A stretch of DNA of 64,000 nt from an uncultured Prevotella sp. (GTDB taxonomy: Bacteria; Bacteroidota; Bacteroidia; Bacteroidales; Bacteroidaceae). The stretch is from NCBI GenBank assembly GCA_944320305.1, contig CALUGW010000015.1, positions 1 to 64,000 of the forward strand. The letters are read 5' to 3'. Position 1 is the first letter of the stretch; each line of letters opens with the position of its first letter. Positions 43,933 to 53,073 of this stretch are shown here, one piece after another. Under the pieces are notes generated by a model that saw only the letters and a list, made by a program, of their open reading frames with translations, did not search any database and had not been told where the DNA came from. Both the position numbers and the translations under genes were made by a program.

Positions 43933-46900
43933 CTGTCCTTGTTGAATCTTTGGCCGCTTTCGGCTGCGCCTTTTTCTTCTTTGTGCGGAAATCGAACAGC
44001 TCGCGCAGCGTCTGCATCTTCTTTCGCCACACGAAACCGGCGCCATATTCCGTAATCTCACCCTCCAGCAAGTCGTCGGCGTTCTTGTTGTAGAACAGTC
44101 TGACGTAGCGTTGTGCCGACTGGTCGAGCCTGTACTCCAGCGACACATTGTCGATGAACGACTCGTTCTGGCTGCCAGAGGCCGTATTGTCGCCACCCGA
44201 CGACACCTTGCCGCCGATGATGAAGCTGAAGCGGTTGTTCCAGAAGCGCTTTGCAAACTGGAACGAATAGTCTGTCCGGGTGTTGCCCGATGCGTCGGAG
44301 GTCTGGTCCATGCCCACGCTCATGTCGATGGACTTCATCGCGCTGTTGGTGATGCTGTTTATCTCGCTTTGCAGGAATGAGTTGAGCGCACTGTTCATCG
44401 AGAATCCGCCGGTGTTGCCGTCGGCCAGATACATTCCCGTTGTGAGCATGGTCACGGCCGCCTTGCCGCGCTGCTCTACGCTCATGGCGGCCAGCTCGTT
44501 CTTCATTGTCATATCCTCGGGGGCGTCAAGAGTGAACTCCAGCCCCATGTCCTGCAACGTCTTTGTCACCTTCACGCCGCAGTCGAAGAGCACCGTGCGG
44601 CTGCTCCCCGACTCAGAGCCGACGTTTGCCTTCACCCGTTCGGTGGCGGTGATGTTCAGACGCGGATTCATCACGTTGCCGGTAAACTCGATGTAACTGC
44701 CCTGCTGAATCTTGAAAGTCTTCAAAGGAATAATGGGCAGGGCGTATTTCATCTCGCCCTCGTTGAGCGTGTAGCGCCCTATGAGCTGCATATTGTCAAT
44801 GTCGTTGTAGACAAGGCGCAGCTGTCCGCCTCCCTCCAGGTTGATGTAATTAGACTGGTCTGCGTTGAGCGCGCACATGATCCGCGCCCCCGGCTCGATG
44901 TTCAGCATCATCTCCATGTCCATCCCGCCCAGTTGCGCCTTGTTGACAGCCACTGTCTTGGTAGTGTCGCGGAAGTCGGTGAAAGTCACTATCTCGCTCA
45001 GCCGGTCGTTGGAACTCAGCGGCGAGTCCTTCAGCACATACGTAAGGTCGGTGTTGCCGAGCACGTCGAGCTGCCCGCGCAGCCTCAGCCGGTCAAGCGT
45101 TCCGCCCACATTGCCGAAGAAATTCACAAAAGCCTTGCCGTAGGCCACAGAGCTTGGCCTCTTCTTGGCGTTGATCAGCTGGTAGTTCCGCGCCCTGAGC
45201 TGCATGTCGAGAGCCATGCGGTCCGGATTGGAGAAGTCGAAGCTGCCGTTGATACTCAGCGGATTGCCGTTGCTGCCGTAGAGCGTGAAGTTCTCAAAGA
45301 GCAGGCGGCTGTCCACAATGCGCACCGAGTCGTTGGCCATCCTCATGCTCAGTCCGTAGGGAACGCTCACCACAAACGTCGAGTCGAGCTTCATGTTGCC
45401 GTCAATGGCGGGCGCAGAGAGCGGCCCCGACACATTGAGCCGCCCTGCGGCGTAGCCGTGAAGCCACAGCAGGCGGTCCGGTATAAAGCCGTTCACCAGA
45501 GCCAGCGGCAGGCGGTTCATGTCAAGCGTGGCGTCTATCGTGCCCCCGTCGGCATCGGTGTAGCGGCCGCGCAGCAGCCCCACCTCGGCCTCATTGTGCC
45601 TTATGCGCGCGCCGACGAAATGCGACGCGGAGTCGCGCATGATGTAGGCGAACTCGCTCCCGATGTCGCCGATGGGGCTGCTCTCATACGAAAAGCCCTT
45701 GACATTGAGGTCCGACATGACCGTCAGCCGCTCACGCCGGTCCTGAATGACATGAAAATCGCCATAGAGCAGACCGCCGAGGGCAGGCATGAACGGCAGC
45801 ACCGACGTTATGCGGCCTATGTCGAGCTTGTTCAGGCTGACCGTAACGTCCTGAAGCACATCGGCGTTGGTGTCGTCCGAATAGATTTTCACTCCCATGT
45901 TGCCGGCCGCAATGAGGTCAACCTTTGCGCTCACCCGCCTGTTCCGCCCGAGGAATATGTGGTTGTCGTCATTCAGTGTGAACGCGGTGTAGCCCAGCAC
46001 CGGCTTTTCAGGCACGAGGCGCACGTTGATTCCGCTGTCGCACATCTCCGCCCTCGCGCCGAGATACAGCCCGAGACTGTCGCGCGCGTCGAGATACCTC
46101 ACGTCAAGCCCGGCCTCGCGCTCAAAGTAATAGCCGTTGAACAGTGCTGTAAACACCAGCTGCGGGTTGTCCTTGCGGTTGACGACCTTGCCTATGTAGC
46201 GCAGCCTCGACGTGGAGTCCTGTGCCACAAAGAAGCGCACGGTGTCAATATTGGTGCTGTCGGCCACAAGCGAATAAACGTGCATATTGCCGTTCAGGCC
46301 GCGCTCCGGCGACGAGCGCAGGGCCACGGTCATGTCGTGGAATGTCACGCCCTTGGCTCTGAGGAAGTTTGCAAATGGGTTTCCGTCGCCGCTGGCGAAT
46401 CTCAGCCGGAAGCGCGGCAGCAGGCGGCTCAGCCTGTTCTGGTCAATGATTTTCTCCTCGCGCTGCCTTTCGGCCTCGGCCACAAGACGGTCGGCCTGGG
46501 CGATCAGGCTCTCGTAGCCGCCGCGCGCGGCAAAGCTGAGGTCGAGTGTGCCGCTGCTGACGGCGGCGTGAGTGGTGTCCGGACTGGTGTAAAGGTCCAG
46601 AACGATGTCCGTGGGATGGAATGTGTGCCTCCGGGTGGTTATGCTTATGCCCGACACTGAGCCGGACAGGGCGTACATCTGCTTCAGGTCTGACGCGAAG
46701 TCGAGGCTTGCCGACAGCGCTGTGGACAGTGTGTCTTCCGACAGGCGGAACTGCAAGAGGTCCACCTTCCGCACATCGGCGGTGACAGAAGTCTTTACGC
46801 GCGAGCGGCTGAGCAGCGCGCTGACGGCCACCGAGCCGTCAAACAGTCTGTTGGCGCCGTCAAGCGTGACCCTGGCCACTCCCTTGGCGAGCGACGCCGT

Positions 46901-48550
46901 GGCCTTGAGGTTGGCAACATTCCAGCTGCCGTAGGCAACGCTGTCAACCGAAGCGGAAGCCTCCAGGCGGCACGCCGGCGACAGGAAGTCGAAACCGCGC
47001 CCCTCGGCGTCGGCACGGCAGCTCACCGTGCCTATTGAGTCGGCGGGCATGAAGTGTGCCACATTCAGGCCGCTGACGGCCAGTGCGGCTTTGTAGGCCA
47101 TGGTTGAGGTGTTGAAACGGCCGTTGAGCGAGACGCGCCCGCGCCCCTCGCTGACATTGAGCCGCGCGGTGTAATTGCTTCCGTCGGCACTGACGCGCCC
47201 CTTGACTGTCATGGACGGCAGGCGCAGCCGGACGTCAGGACCGGCCAGAGCGGCCACGAAGCCGAGATTCTCCGTGTGGCCGTCTAAGGCGATGTCGGCC
47301 CTGAGACGCTCTGGGGCAGTGACATTGGCCACCGCGCCCGACGCCGACAGGCGGAACGCCGTGGGCAGGTCAAGCATCAGCCCCGCCACATCGAGACTGC
47401 GCACCGTGCCGCTCACCGTGCCCCGGAGCGTCAGCGGACGGTTCGGCCAGCCACGCACGAAATCCTCGGGCAGGGAACCGGCAAAGCGCATGATGTCCTG
47501 CTTGCCCACCGAGGCGAGCATACGCAGCTCCACACGGCCGGGGTTGCGCTCGTCCATAACGCTCAGATCGACCGATGCCTCAGCCCGCAGGTCGCTGTCG
47601 GGGGTGCGCATCACCAGCCGCGGCAGACTGAGCCGCAGGGAGTCCATTGCCACCGGACCGCTCAGGTCGGCCAGCTTCAGCCCGCTCTTCTCGCTCATGC
47701 GGCAGTGGCGCAGGCTCAGACGCAGCACCGGGTCGCAGTATAGCACGGAGTCGATGCGCATATTTACGTCCGTCAGGGCTATGTGGTTGGGGTCAAGCCC
47801 GTCTGTGCATGTCTCATAATTGTTGTCGCAGGTCACAGTGGCGTCAGCCAGACTGACAGTGCGGACGGCATACCAGCTCTTGCCGAGGTCGGCCACAGCC
47901 CCACGGACGGCCAGCGACCCGATGCCGGCAGCCACGCTGAGGGTGTCGCCAGGCGTGTGCAGGTCCACCGAGGTGCGCCTTATGTCGAGCCGTGCCACGT
48001 CTATCCGCCACAGCGTGGGAGCCGAGGCGGTGTCAGGCGGCACCACGGTGTCGCACAGCTCCACGCTGACGCGCGAGTCGCTGAGCGATGCGGCGTCAAC
48101 CTCGGCCACCTGACGTCCAAGGTCTATGCCGCGGCTTCTGAGGCTCAGCCGCCCCACTCTGCCGCTCACGCGGGCTTCGGCCACAAGACCGGCTGTGTTT
48201 ATCTTTGCGTCGGAAATCTCAAGGCCGTCGACCACCACCCGACCGTCGAGCAGCGGCATCAGCCTGACACCGGCCACAAGACTGCCTACATCGGCAATGG
48301 TGTCGCGCACCTGCGGCAGCGAATCGTTGCGCTGAACGGCCCTGAAGTCGTAAACGCCGAGATTCAGGGGGAACACCAGCCGCACGCGCCCGACGCTGAT
48401 TTCCATGCCGGTGGACTCTGAGACAGCCCCCGCGACCTGCCTCACCGCCCAGTTCTGCACGGGCGGAACATAGAGCAGCACCGCCGCAATGACCAGCAAC
48501 GCGGGCGGCAGCAGCAGAAGCCACAATATGCAACGTAAAGCTTTCTTCAT
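43916..48550 (-). CDS. tamB: TamB-like translocation and assembly module protein (DUF490)
   Basis: TamB-type proteins span the periplasm as a long hydrophobic beta-taco groove and move lipids or assist outer-membrane protein assembly. The 1544-aa protein has an N-terminal membrane anchor (about 5-28, RCILWLLLLPPALLVIAAVL), very long beta-repeat regions (typical alternations such as GRVRLVFPLNLGVYDF and LSINGSFDFSNPDRMALDM) and a C-terminal DUF490 domain with NLEGGGQLRLVYND, GEMKYALPIIPLKTFKIQQGSYIEFTGNVMNPRLNITATERV and VDNVSLEYRLDQSAQRYVRLFYNK. It is immediately followed by tamL with a 17-base overlap. The very GC-rich coding sequence produces long antisense frames that are not genes. Confidence 0.93.
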   Translation of the reverse strand: MKKALRCILWLLLLPPALLVIAAVLLYVPPVQNWAVRQVAGAVSESTGMEISVGRVRLVFPLNLGVYDFRAVQRNDSLPQVRDTIADVGSLVAGVRLMPLLDGRVVVDGLEISDAKINTAGLVAEARVSGRVGRLSLRSRGIDLGRQVAEVDAASLSDSRVSVELCDTVVPPDTASAPTLWRIDVARLDIRRTSVDLHTPGDTLSVAAGIGSLAVRGAVADLGKSWYAVRTVSLADATVTCDNNYETCTDGLDPNHIALTDVNMRIDSVLYCDPVLRLSLRHCRMSEKSGLKLADLSGPVAMDSLRLSLPRLVMRTPDSDLRAEASVDLSVMDERNPGRVELRMLASVGKQDIMRFAGSLPEDFVRGWPNRPLTLRGTVSGTVRSLDVAGLMLDLPTAFRLSASGAVANVTAPERLRADIALDGHTENLGFVAALAGPDVRLRLPSMTVKGRVSADGSNYTARLNVSEGRGRVSLNGRFNTSTMAYKAALAVSGLNVAHFMPADSIGTVSCRADAEGRGFDFLSPACRLEASASVDSVAYGSWNVANLKATASLAKGVARVTLDGANRLFDGSVAVSALLSRSRVKTSVTADVRKVDLLQFRLSEDTLSTALSASLDFASDLKQMYALSGSVSGISITTRRHTFHPTDIVLDLYTSPDTTHAAVSSGTLDLSFAARGGYESLIAQADRLVAEAERQREEKIIDQNRLSRLLPRFRLRFASGDGNPFANFLRAKGVTFHDMTVALRSSPERGLNGNMHVYSLVADSTNIDTVRFFVAQDSTSRLRYIGKVVNRKDNPQLVFTALFNGYYFEREAGLDVRYLDARDSLGLYLGARAEMCDSGINVRLVPEKPVLGYTAFTLNDDNHIFLGRNRRVSAKVDLIAAGNMGVKIYSDDTNADVLQDVTVSLNKLDIGRITSVLPFMPALGGLLYGDFHVIQDRRERLTVMSDLNVKGFSYESSPIGDIGSEFAYIMRDSASHFVGARIRHNEAEVGLLRGRYTDADGGTIDATLDMNRLPLALVNGFIPDRLLWLHGYAAGRLNVSGPLSAPAIDGNMKLDSTFVVSVPYGLSMRMANDSVRIVDSRLLFENFTLYGSNGNPLSINGSFDFSNPDRMALDMQLRARNYQLINAKKRPSSVAYGKAFVNFFGNVGGTLDRLRLRGQLDVLGNTDLTYVLKDSPLSSNDRLSEIVTFTDFRDTTKTVAVNKAQLGGMDMEMMLNIEPGARIMCALNADQSNYINLEGGGQLRLVYNDIDNMQLIGRYTLNEGEMKYALPIIPLKTFKIQQGSYIEFTGNVMNPRLNITATERVKANVGSESGSSRTVLFDCGVKVTKTLQDMGLEFTLDAPEDMTMKNELAAMSVEQRGKAAVTMLTTGMYLADGNTGGFSMNSALNSFLQSEINSITNSAMKSIDMSVGMDQTSDASGNTRTDYSFQFAKRFWNNRFSFIIGGKVSSGGDNTASGSQNESFIDNVSLEYRLDQSAQRYVRLFYNKNADDLLEGEITEYGAGFVWRKKMQTLRELFDFRTKKKKAQPKAAKDSTRTDEKPQ

Positions 48551-48684
48551 CCGAAAAATATCTGTTCAGTATTCCGGCGGCAACCGCTCCGGGCCGAGAG
48601 CCGCCATTGGCACGGCATGGCGCCAAGCGCAACCGATACCGCCCTGGCCGGCTGCGGGCTCTGCCGCGGAACTGCTTCTAATTA

Positions 48685-48692
48685 CAAAGGTA
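48685..48692 (-). promoter_or_regulatory. -7 box (TACCTTTG) for tamB-tamL
   Basis: TACCTTTG on the minus strand matches TAnnTTTG, 135 bases before the tamB start. Confidence 0.65.
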
Positions 48693-48840
48693 AACAAAAA
48701 AATTCAACTTGAATGGCCAGAAGTGGCGAAAAAATCTTCATAAATAAAAGTTTTTCACACCAACCGCCCGCCTTCTCAACGCCCACAAGGCGTTTTCTTT
48801 TGTTTACAATAGTTAAAATCACAGATGGAAAGGCCAGCGA

Positions 48841-48890
48841 GAATCGCGTATTTGCCGCAAAACAGCCGTCAGGCGGCAAATACGCGATTC
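48841..48890. repeat. Perfect 18-bp inverted repeat (hairpin)
   Basis: GAATCGCGTATTTGCCGC (48841-48858) is exactly complementary to 48873-48890, with a 14-base loop. There is no T-run on either side, so it is not an ordinary terminator. It lies about 150 bases upstream of the tamB -7 box and next to repeat element B1. Confidence 0.8.
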
Positions 48891-48949
48891 CTGCGTGTGC
48901 AGCCGCAACTAATTGGCTTTGTGGGATTTACAAGCACCACAAGACCTTC

Positions 48950-49189
48950 TGTGCAACCTTTTCAAGCCTCAAAACGGCAAAAAAAAAGTGCAAAAGCCTC
49001 AAAAACGGCTTATTTTGCCCTGCGAAAAGGGTCTTCTGGTGTTCCAATATGGCCTATATCGCAATGCAAAATGGCCTATATCGCAATCCGATACAGGCCA
49101 TTTCGCAAAACCAAGCGGTTTTTATGGCGGTTTAAAGGGCAAGACGGTGCCCGATTTTTTCTATTTCGAGACTTTTGGAAGTGTTAAAA
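48950..49189 (+). repeat. Dispersed intergenic element, subfamily B, copy 1 (four 22-bp units)
   Basis: TGTGCAACCTTTTC (from 48950), then four 22-bp units at 49022, 49044, 49066 and 49088, then TTTTTATGGCGG, TTTTTTCTATTTC and finally TTTTGGAAGTGTTAAAA (49173-49189). From CCAATATGGCC (49044) to GTGTTAAAA (49181) is 137 bases, exactly as in the minus-strand copy at 59082-59311. The units are the same palindromic type as in subfamily A, but the tail differs. Confidence 0.78.
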
Positions 49190-49215
49190 AACGACGGTTC
49201 TCAAGGTCTCGCGAA

Positions 49216-49887
49216 TCAACTCCTCGCAAGCTCGCGCCACAGCCGCTCGGCGGGCAACGGAGCCTCGGCGACAATGCATTGCCGACTCACGGGATGGACA
49301 AATTCCACGCGGCGGGCCAGAAGCGAGATGCCTCCGTCGGGATTGCTGCGGCGGGCGCCATACTTCAAGTCACCGCGGATGGGGCAACCGATGGCCGCAA
49401 GCTGGCATCTTATCTGGTGGTGGCGCCCGGTCATCAGGTTCACCTCAAGCAGCGTGTAACGCTCGCCGCGCCCTATCACACGGTAAGCGAGCACGGCCTG
49501 CTTCGAGCCGGGCACCTCGCGGCCGTGGGCATAGCTCTTGTTCTGGCGCTCGTTGCGCACGAGCCAGTGCGTGAGAGTGTCTTCAGGCTGCGGCGGACAT
49601 CCCTCCACGATGGCCCAGTAGGTCTTGTGCACATCGCCTGTACGGAACATTTCGTTGAGCCTCGACAAGGCCTTCGACGTGCGGGCGAACACCACCACAC
49701 CGGCCACAGGACGGTCGAGACGGTGGGCAACACCCAGAAACACATTGCCCGGCTTGGCATACTTCTCCTTAATGTATGCCTTGACATCTTCAGAGAGCGG
49801 CCTGTCGCCGGTCTTGTCGCCCTGCACTATCTCGCCTACGGCCTTGTTGACAATGATTATGTGGTTGTCTTCGTATAGTATTTCCAT
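49216..49887 (-). CDS. RluA-family pseudouridine synthase
   Basis: This protein converts uridine to pseudouridine in rRNA or tRNA; the target is not predictable. The 223-aa protein lacks an S4 domain and consists of the catalytic domain alone: MEILYEDNHIIIVNKAVGEIVQGD, the signature HRLDRPVAGVVVFARTSKA with the catalytic Asp, KTYWAIVEG, and RHHQIRCQLAAIGCPIRGDLKYG. ATG 49887 aligns with the family start; the frame runs open to 49953 but would then overlap the upstream gene more. The 3' end lies 26 bases from repeat element B1. tilS is upstream, overlapping only if the longer frame is used. Confidence 0.92.
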   Translation of the reverse strand: MEILYEDNHIIIVNKAVGEIVQGDKTGDRPLSEDVKAYIKEKYAKPGNVFLGVAHRLDRPVAGVVVFARTSKALSRLNEMFRTGDVHKTYWAIVEGCPPQPEDTLTHWLVRNERQNKSYAHGREVPGSKQAVLAYRVIGRGERYTLLEVNLMTGRHHQIRCQLAAIGCPIRGDLKYGARRSNPDGGISLLARRVEFVHPVSRQCIVAEAPLPAERLWRELARS

Positions 49888-49915
49888 ATTCGGTAGCAAT
49901 TGATGACGTGATGAA

Positions 49916-51280
49916 TCAGACCGCAGACTCCTGCCGGCTGACACTGACAACAAGCGCCTCGGCTGTCTGCGGGGTTATGCGGCAGCGGTTGTCCGTGCGG
50001 CGCCCCACAAGCCAGACAGGTGTGCCGTCGGCCGAAACGAGAATAAGCTGCGCCCGCTTGTCGAACAGATTGACCTTCAGATCGGTGAGGTAGTCGCTCA
50101 CCAGACGCGAGCCTTTCATGCCGAAGGGCACAAAGCGGTCGCCCGGGGCGACGGGGCGCAACGTGAGCGGGAAGCCCACAGACGCGGCGTCGGCCGCTGC
50201 CTTGAAGCCGCCACGGGGCACCGCAAAGCCGCCGTCGACCGGCGTGCGGGCGACACAGACACGCCGTCCGTCGGCCATAACGTAGGTGCCAGGCTCGGGA
50301 ATGACAAGAGGCGGCAGCTGCCGGCGTCTCTCATCGATGATGATGCGGCCTCGGTCAACAAGCAGCTCGTGCGACGGCGAGACGAACACACGGCCTGACG
50401 GGGCGCTGACGCAGCTGCAAATCTGTCCTGCCTGCTGCGGGCTGAAGCCTTTGTCTTTCAATATCTCAAACAGCACGCACTCCGGCGACGGCTCTGACAT
50501 GAGGCGTTCCGCATCAACAATCAGACGGCCGTCTGCGGAAGTACATACGCGGTCTACTGACGCGGCGACAGCGGCGTCGAACACTTTCAGAGCCTCCGAA
50601 ACATTGTCGGAAGTGCGCCGGATGGTGTCAATTACGTTGGGATTGATTGCCGCAAGCAGTGGCAGCACCTCAAGTCGAATCTTGTTGCGCACGACATCGG
50701 CAACAAGGTTGGTGCTGTCGGTCACGAAATCCTGGCCGACGGAGTGCAGATAGGCCTCGATGTCGCTGCGGCTGAGGCACAAAAGCGGGCGCAGAATGCG
50801 GCCGTTGACGGGCCGGATGCCGGCCAGGCCGCGGATGCCGGTGCCGCGGATGAGGTTCATCAGCACCGTCTCAACACTGTCGTTGCGGTGGTGGGCAACG
50901 CAAACGCCCGCCGCGCCTACGCTTTTTCTCAGGTCGTCAAAATAAGCGTAACGCAACCGGCGGGCTGCCATCTCGATGCTGACGCCGTGGAGCGAGGCGT
51001 AAGCATGCGTGTCGAAGTGCGCAAGATGCAGCGCCACGCCGCGCCGGCGGCACAGCTCGGCCACGAAATTCTCGTCGCGGTCTGACTCGGCGCCGCGCAG
51101 ATGGAAGTTGCAATGGGCCGCCTCGACACGGTAGCCCAGGTCGAGCAGCAGCGTGAGCAGGGCCACACTGTCGGCTCCGCCGCTGAGGGCAACAATGTAG
51201 GTTGCCCCCTTGTCGAGCAGGTTGTGGCGGGCAATGTAGCCGCTGACAACCGCCTTTATGCCGCCACCGTCACTCAACAT
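49916..51280 (-). CDS. tilS: tRNA(Ile)-lysidine synthase
   Basis: TilS converts C34 of the CAU-anticodon tRNA-Ile to lysidine, so that the tRNA reads AUA and is charged with isoleucine. The 454-aa protein has the N-type ATP pyrophosphatase loop VALSGGADSVALL, the family motifs NFHLRGAESDRDENFV, CVAHHRNDSVETVLMNLIRGTGIRGLAGI and LRPLLCLSRSDIEAYL, and a C-terminal substrate-binding domain (FVPFGMKGSRLVSDYLTDLKVN). ATG 51280 is preferred to a TTG three codons upstream; it overlaps the upstream methyltransferase by 11 bases. Confidence 0.95.
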   Translation of the reverse strand: MLSDGGGIKAVVSGYIARHNLLDKGATYIVALSGGADSVALLTLLLDLGYRVEAAHCNFHLRGAESDRDENFVAELCRRRGVALHLAHFDTHAYASLHGVSIEMAARRLRYAYFDDLRKSVGAAGVCVAHHRNDSVETVLMNLIRGTGIRGLAGIRPVNGRILRPLLCLSRSDIEAYLHSVGQDFVTDSTNLVADVVRNKIRLEVLPLLAAINPNVIDTIRRTSDNVSEALKVFDAAVAASVDRVCTSADGRLIVDAERLMSEPSPECVLFEILKDKGFSPQQAGQICSCVSAPSGRVFVSPSHELLVDRGRIIIDERRRQLPPLVIPEPGTYVMADGRRVCVARTPVDGGFAVPRGGFKAAADAASVGFPLTLRPVAPGDRFVPFGMKGSRLVSDYLTDLKVNLFDKRAQLILVSADGTPVWLVGRRTDNRCRITPQTAEALVVSVSRQESAV

Positions 51281-52457
51281 AAAGAACAAGTCCTTTGAGA
51301 TACTCGCCCTCGGGATGGTAAATGTTTATCGGATGGTCTGCCGGCTGGTGGAGCTGGTGCAGGATGCGCACACGGCGGCGGGCCTGGGCCGCCGCCGTAA
51401 AGACGGCGTTGCGGAAGTTGTCTTTGGTGACCACCTGGCTGCATGAGAACGTGAAGAGCACGCCTCCGGGCCGGATCTTCGACAGAGCCTTGTGGTTCAG
51501 GCGGGTGTAACCCTTCAGAGCATTGTGAAGCGCGCCCCTGTGCTTGGCGAAAGCCGGCGGGTCAAGGATGATGAGATCGTAGTTGTCGCCTGCGCTGTCG
51601 AGGTATTTGAAAGCGTCCTCGCAGAAAGCCTCGTGCCTGCCGTCGGCCGGAAAGTTAAGCTCGACGTTGCGCCGCGTCAGCTCAATGGCCTTGGCGCTGC
51701 TGTCGACAGAGTGTACAAGCGACGCCCCGCCGCGCAAGGCGTAGACGGAGAAACCGCCCGTATAGCAGAACATATTGAGCACTCTGCGGCCGCCGGAATA
51801 CTCCTCAAGCAGCGCGCGGTTGTCGCGCTGGTCGACAAAAAAGCCCGTCTTCTGCCCTTTCAGCCAGTCCACATAGAAGCGGAGGCCGTTCTCCTGAGCT
51901 ATATTGTCATCGCTGCCGCCGACGATGAAGCCGTTGTCGTGCTCCACACCGGCCTTGAACGGCAGCGTGGTCTCGCTTTTATAATACACATTGTCTATGC
52001 GGCCGCCCATGACATCAACCAAAACGGCGGCCAGTTCGTTGCGCGCGTTGTGCATCCCGACGCTGTGGGCCTGCATCACGGCGGTCTTGCCGTAGACGTC
52101 AATAATCAGTCCGGGCAGGAAATCGCCCTCGCCGTGCACCAGCCGGTAGGCGTAAGAGCGCGGAGAGTCGGCCAGTCCGAGCCGCCGGCGCAGACTGAGC
52201 GCGGAACCGAGAGCCGCCGTCCAGAACGCTTTGTCCACCACAACGTCGTCGAAAGAGAGTATCCTGACGGCTATGGAGCCTCCCTGGTAATGGCCCAAAG
52301 CGATGAAACCGCCATCGGAAGTGATCACCCTGACCACATCGCCCTCCTCTATCCCGTCGTCGGCATGGGCCAGAGCGCCGGAGAAAATCCAGGGATGAAA
52401 GCGTCCGAGACTCTCCTCCTTGCCTTTTTTAAGATATATGTTCCTGTACATTGTCAT
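51270..52457 (-). CDS. Class I SAM-dependent rRNA methyltransferase (RlmI-like, PUA domain)
   Basis: This is a likely 23S rRNA cytosine-5 methyltransferase. The 395-aa protein has an N-terminal PUA domain (about 1-80, YLKKGKEESLGRFHPWIFSGAL), an RlmI-type central region (FVDQRDNRALL) and a Rossmann methyltransferase domain with RVLNMFCYTGGFSVYAL, the motif IV stretch DLIILDPPAFAKHRGAL and TFSCSQVV. The start could also be the ATG two codons later (52451). Its 5' end overlaps the exonuclease gene by about 29 bases and its 3' end overlaps tilS, so the three genes form one tight unit. Confidence 0.92.
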   Translation of the reverse strand: MTMYRNIYLKKGKEESLGRFHPWIFSGALAHADDGIEEGDVVRVITSDGGFIALGHYQGGSIAVRILSFDDVVVDKAFWTAALGSALSLRRRLGLADSPRSYAYRLVHGEGDFLPGLIIDVYGKTAVMQAHSVGMHNARNELAAVLVDVMGGRIDNVYYKSETTLPFKAGVEHDNGFIVGGSDDNIAQENGLRFYVDWLKGQKTGFFVDQRDNRALLEEYSGGRRVLNMFCYTGGFSVYALRGGASLVHSVDSSAKAIELTRRNVELNFPADGRHEAFCEDAFKYLDSAGDNYDLIILDPPAFAKHRGALHNALKGYTRLNHKALSKIRPGGVLFTFSCSQVVTKDNFRNAVFTAAAQARRRVRILHQLHQPADHPINIYHPEGEYLKGLVLYVE

Positions 52458-53073
52458 TGTCTTGAATGATTAATTCATAATTCCCCGTGGCTTTCAGACG
52501 CTGCAACTCCTCGTAAAGATTGATGCAAGCCCAGGCGTCAGTGGCCGCATAGAGCTTCTGGCTGTCCGTCAGCACGTCGGCCTCCCAGTTGGTAAGCTGC
52601 TGCCCCTTGGCTATTTTCTGCCCGAACACATTGGCGTAAAGTTTCTGCAAACTCCTGTCCTCGATGCCTATCTCGCCCACATGGTCCTGCAGGTCGATGA
52701 AGTTGCCCGGCTCGAAAGCGCCGATCTTGTGAAGGGCGAGCATATCGTCGTGCAGCGAAAGCCCCACCTTTGGCACCGTGGTGTCCTCAAGCAGGCGCTT
52801 GATGTCGGCCGTCATGCCGATATTGTTGAGCCGGAAAAGGAAGCAGGTGTCTGCCGACGACACCTGCAAAAGCGCCACCTTGTGCGCCGTTCCACGCCTG
52901 AACGACGGGCGGGTCTCGGTGTCAACGCCCAGAATCTGCTGCGCAAGAAGATAGTCCACAGCCTTGGCCGACTCGCCGGCAGACAGGACGACAATTATGC
53001 GCCCGCCAAAAAGAACACGCGGCAAGCCGCCGATGAGCGCCTTGTCGAATTTATTGTATATTACCTTTCTCAT
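52429..53073 (-). CDS. 3'-5' exonuclease, DEDDy family (RNase D-like domain)
   Basis: This is a single-domain exonuclease of 214 aa, probably acting on RNA or short nucleic acids. The DEDDy motifs are present: ILGVDTETRPSF (DxE), VGLSLHDDMLALHKI with the second Asp region and LQDHVGEIG, and YAATDAWACINLYEEL (YxxxD). The HRDC domains of RNase D are absent, and short forms like this are common in Bacteroidetes. The frame is open for another 40 codons upstream, but that part lacks family similarity and ATG 53073 is the natural start. It is the first gene of the exonuclease-methyltransferase-tilS unit and is divergent from ftsK. Confidence 0.9.
   Translation of the reverse strand: MRKVIYNKFDKALIGGLPRVLFGGRIIVVLSAGESAKAVDYLLAQQILGVDTETRPSFRRGTAHKVALLQVSSADTCFLFRLNNIGMTADIKRLLEDTTVPKVGLSLHDDMLALHKIGAFEPGNFIDLQDHVGEIGIEDRSLQKLYANVFGQKIAKGQQLTNWEADVLTDSQKLYAATDAWACINLYEELQRLKATGNYELIIQDNDNVQEHIS

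Larger units (their letters stand above)
48551..49215. other. 665-base gap upstream of tamB
   Basis: It holds the tamB promoter box (48685-48692), a perfect 18-bp hairpin (48841-48890), repeat element B1 (48950-49189) and little else. Open frames crossing it on the plus strand (48713-49135, 48825-49187, 48913-49878) follow repeat sequence or run antisense to the next gene. Confidence 0.7.

Noticed and set aside
41640..44256. Extended 881-aa version of TamL
   Set aside because: The extra N-terminal 108 residues are Arg/Ser-rich sequence overlapping tamB in another frame, whereas ATG 43932 gives a clean lipoprotein signal.
44933..46660. A 575-aa open frame antisense to tamB
   Set aside because: It is opposite tamB, has no motif, and similar long antisense frames occur opposite several other GC-rich genes here.
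49022..49109. Possible CRISPR array
   Set aside because: The units are directly adjacent 22-mers without unique spacers, only four per site, and no cas genes are present.
48913..49878. A 321-aa plus-strand frame across the gap and the RluA-type gene
   Set aside because: Its first part is the 22-bp repeat array and its second part is antisense to a conserved pseudouridine synthase.
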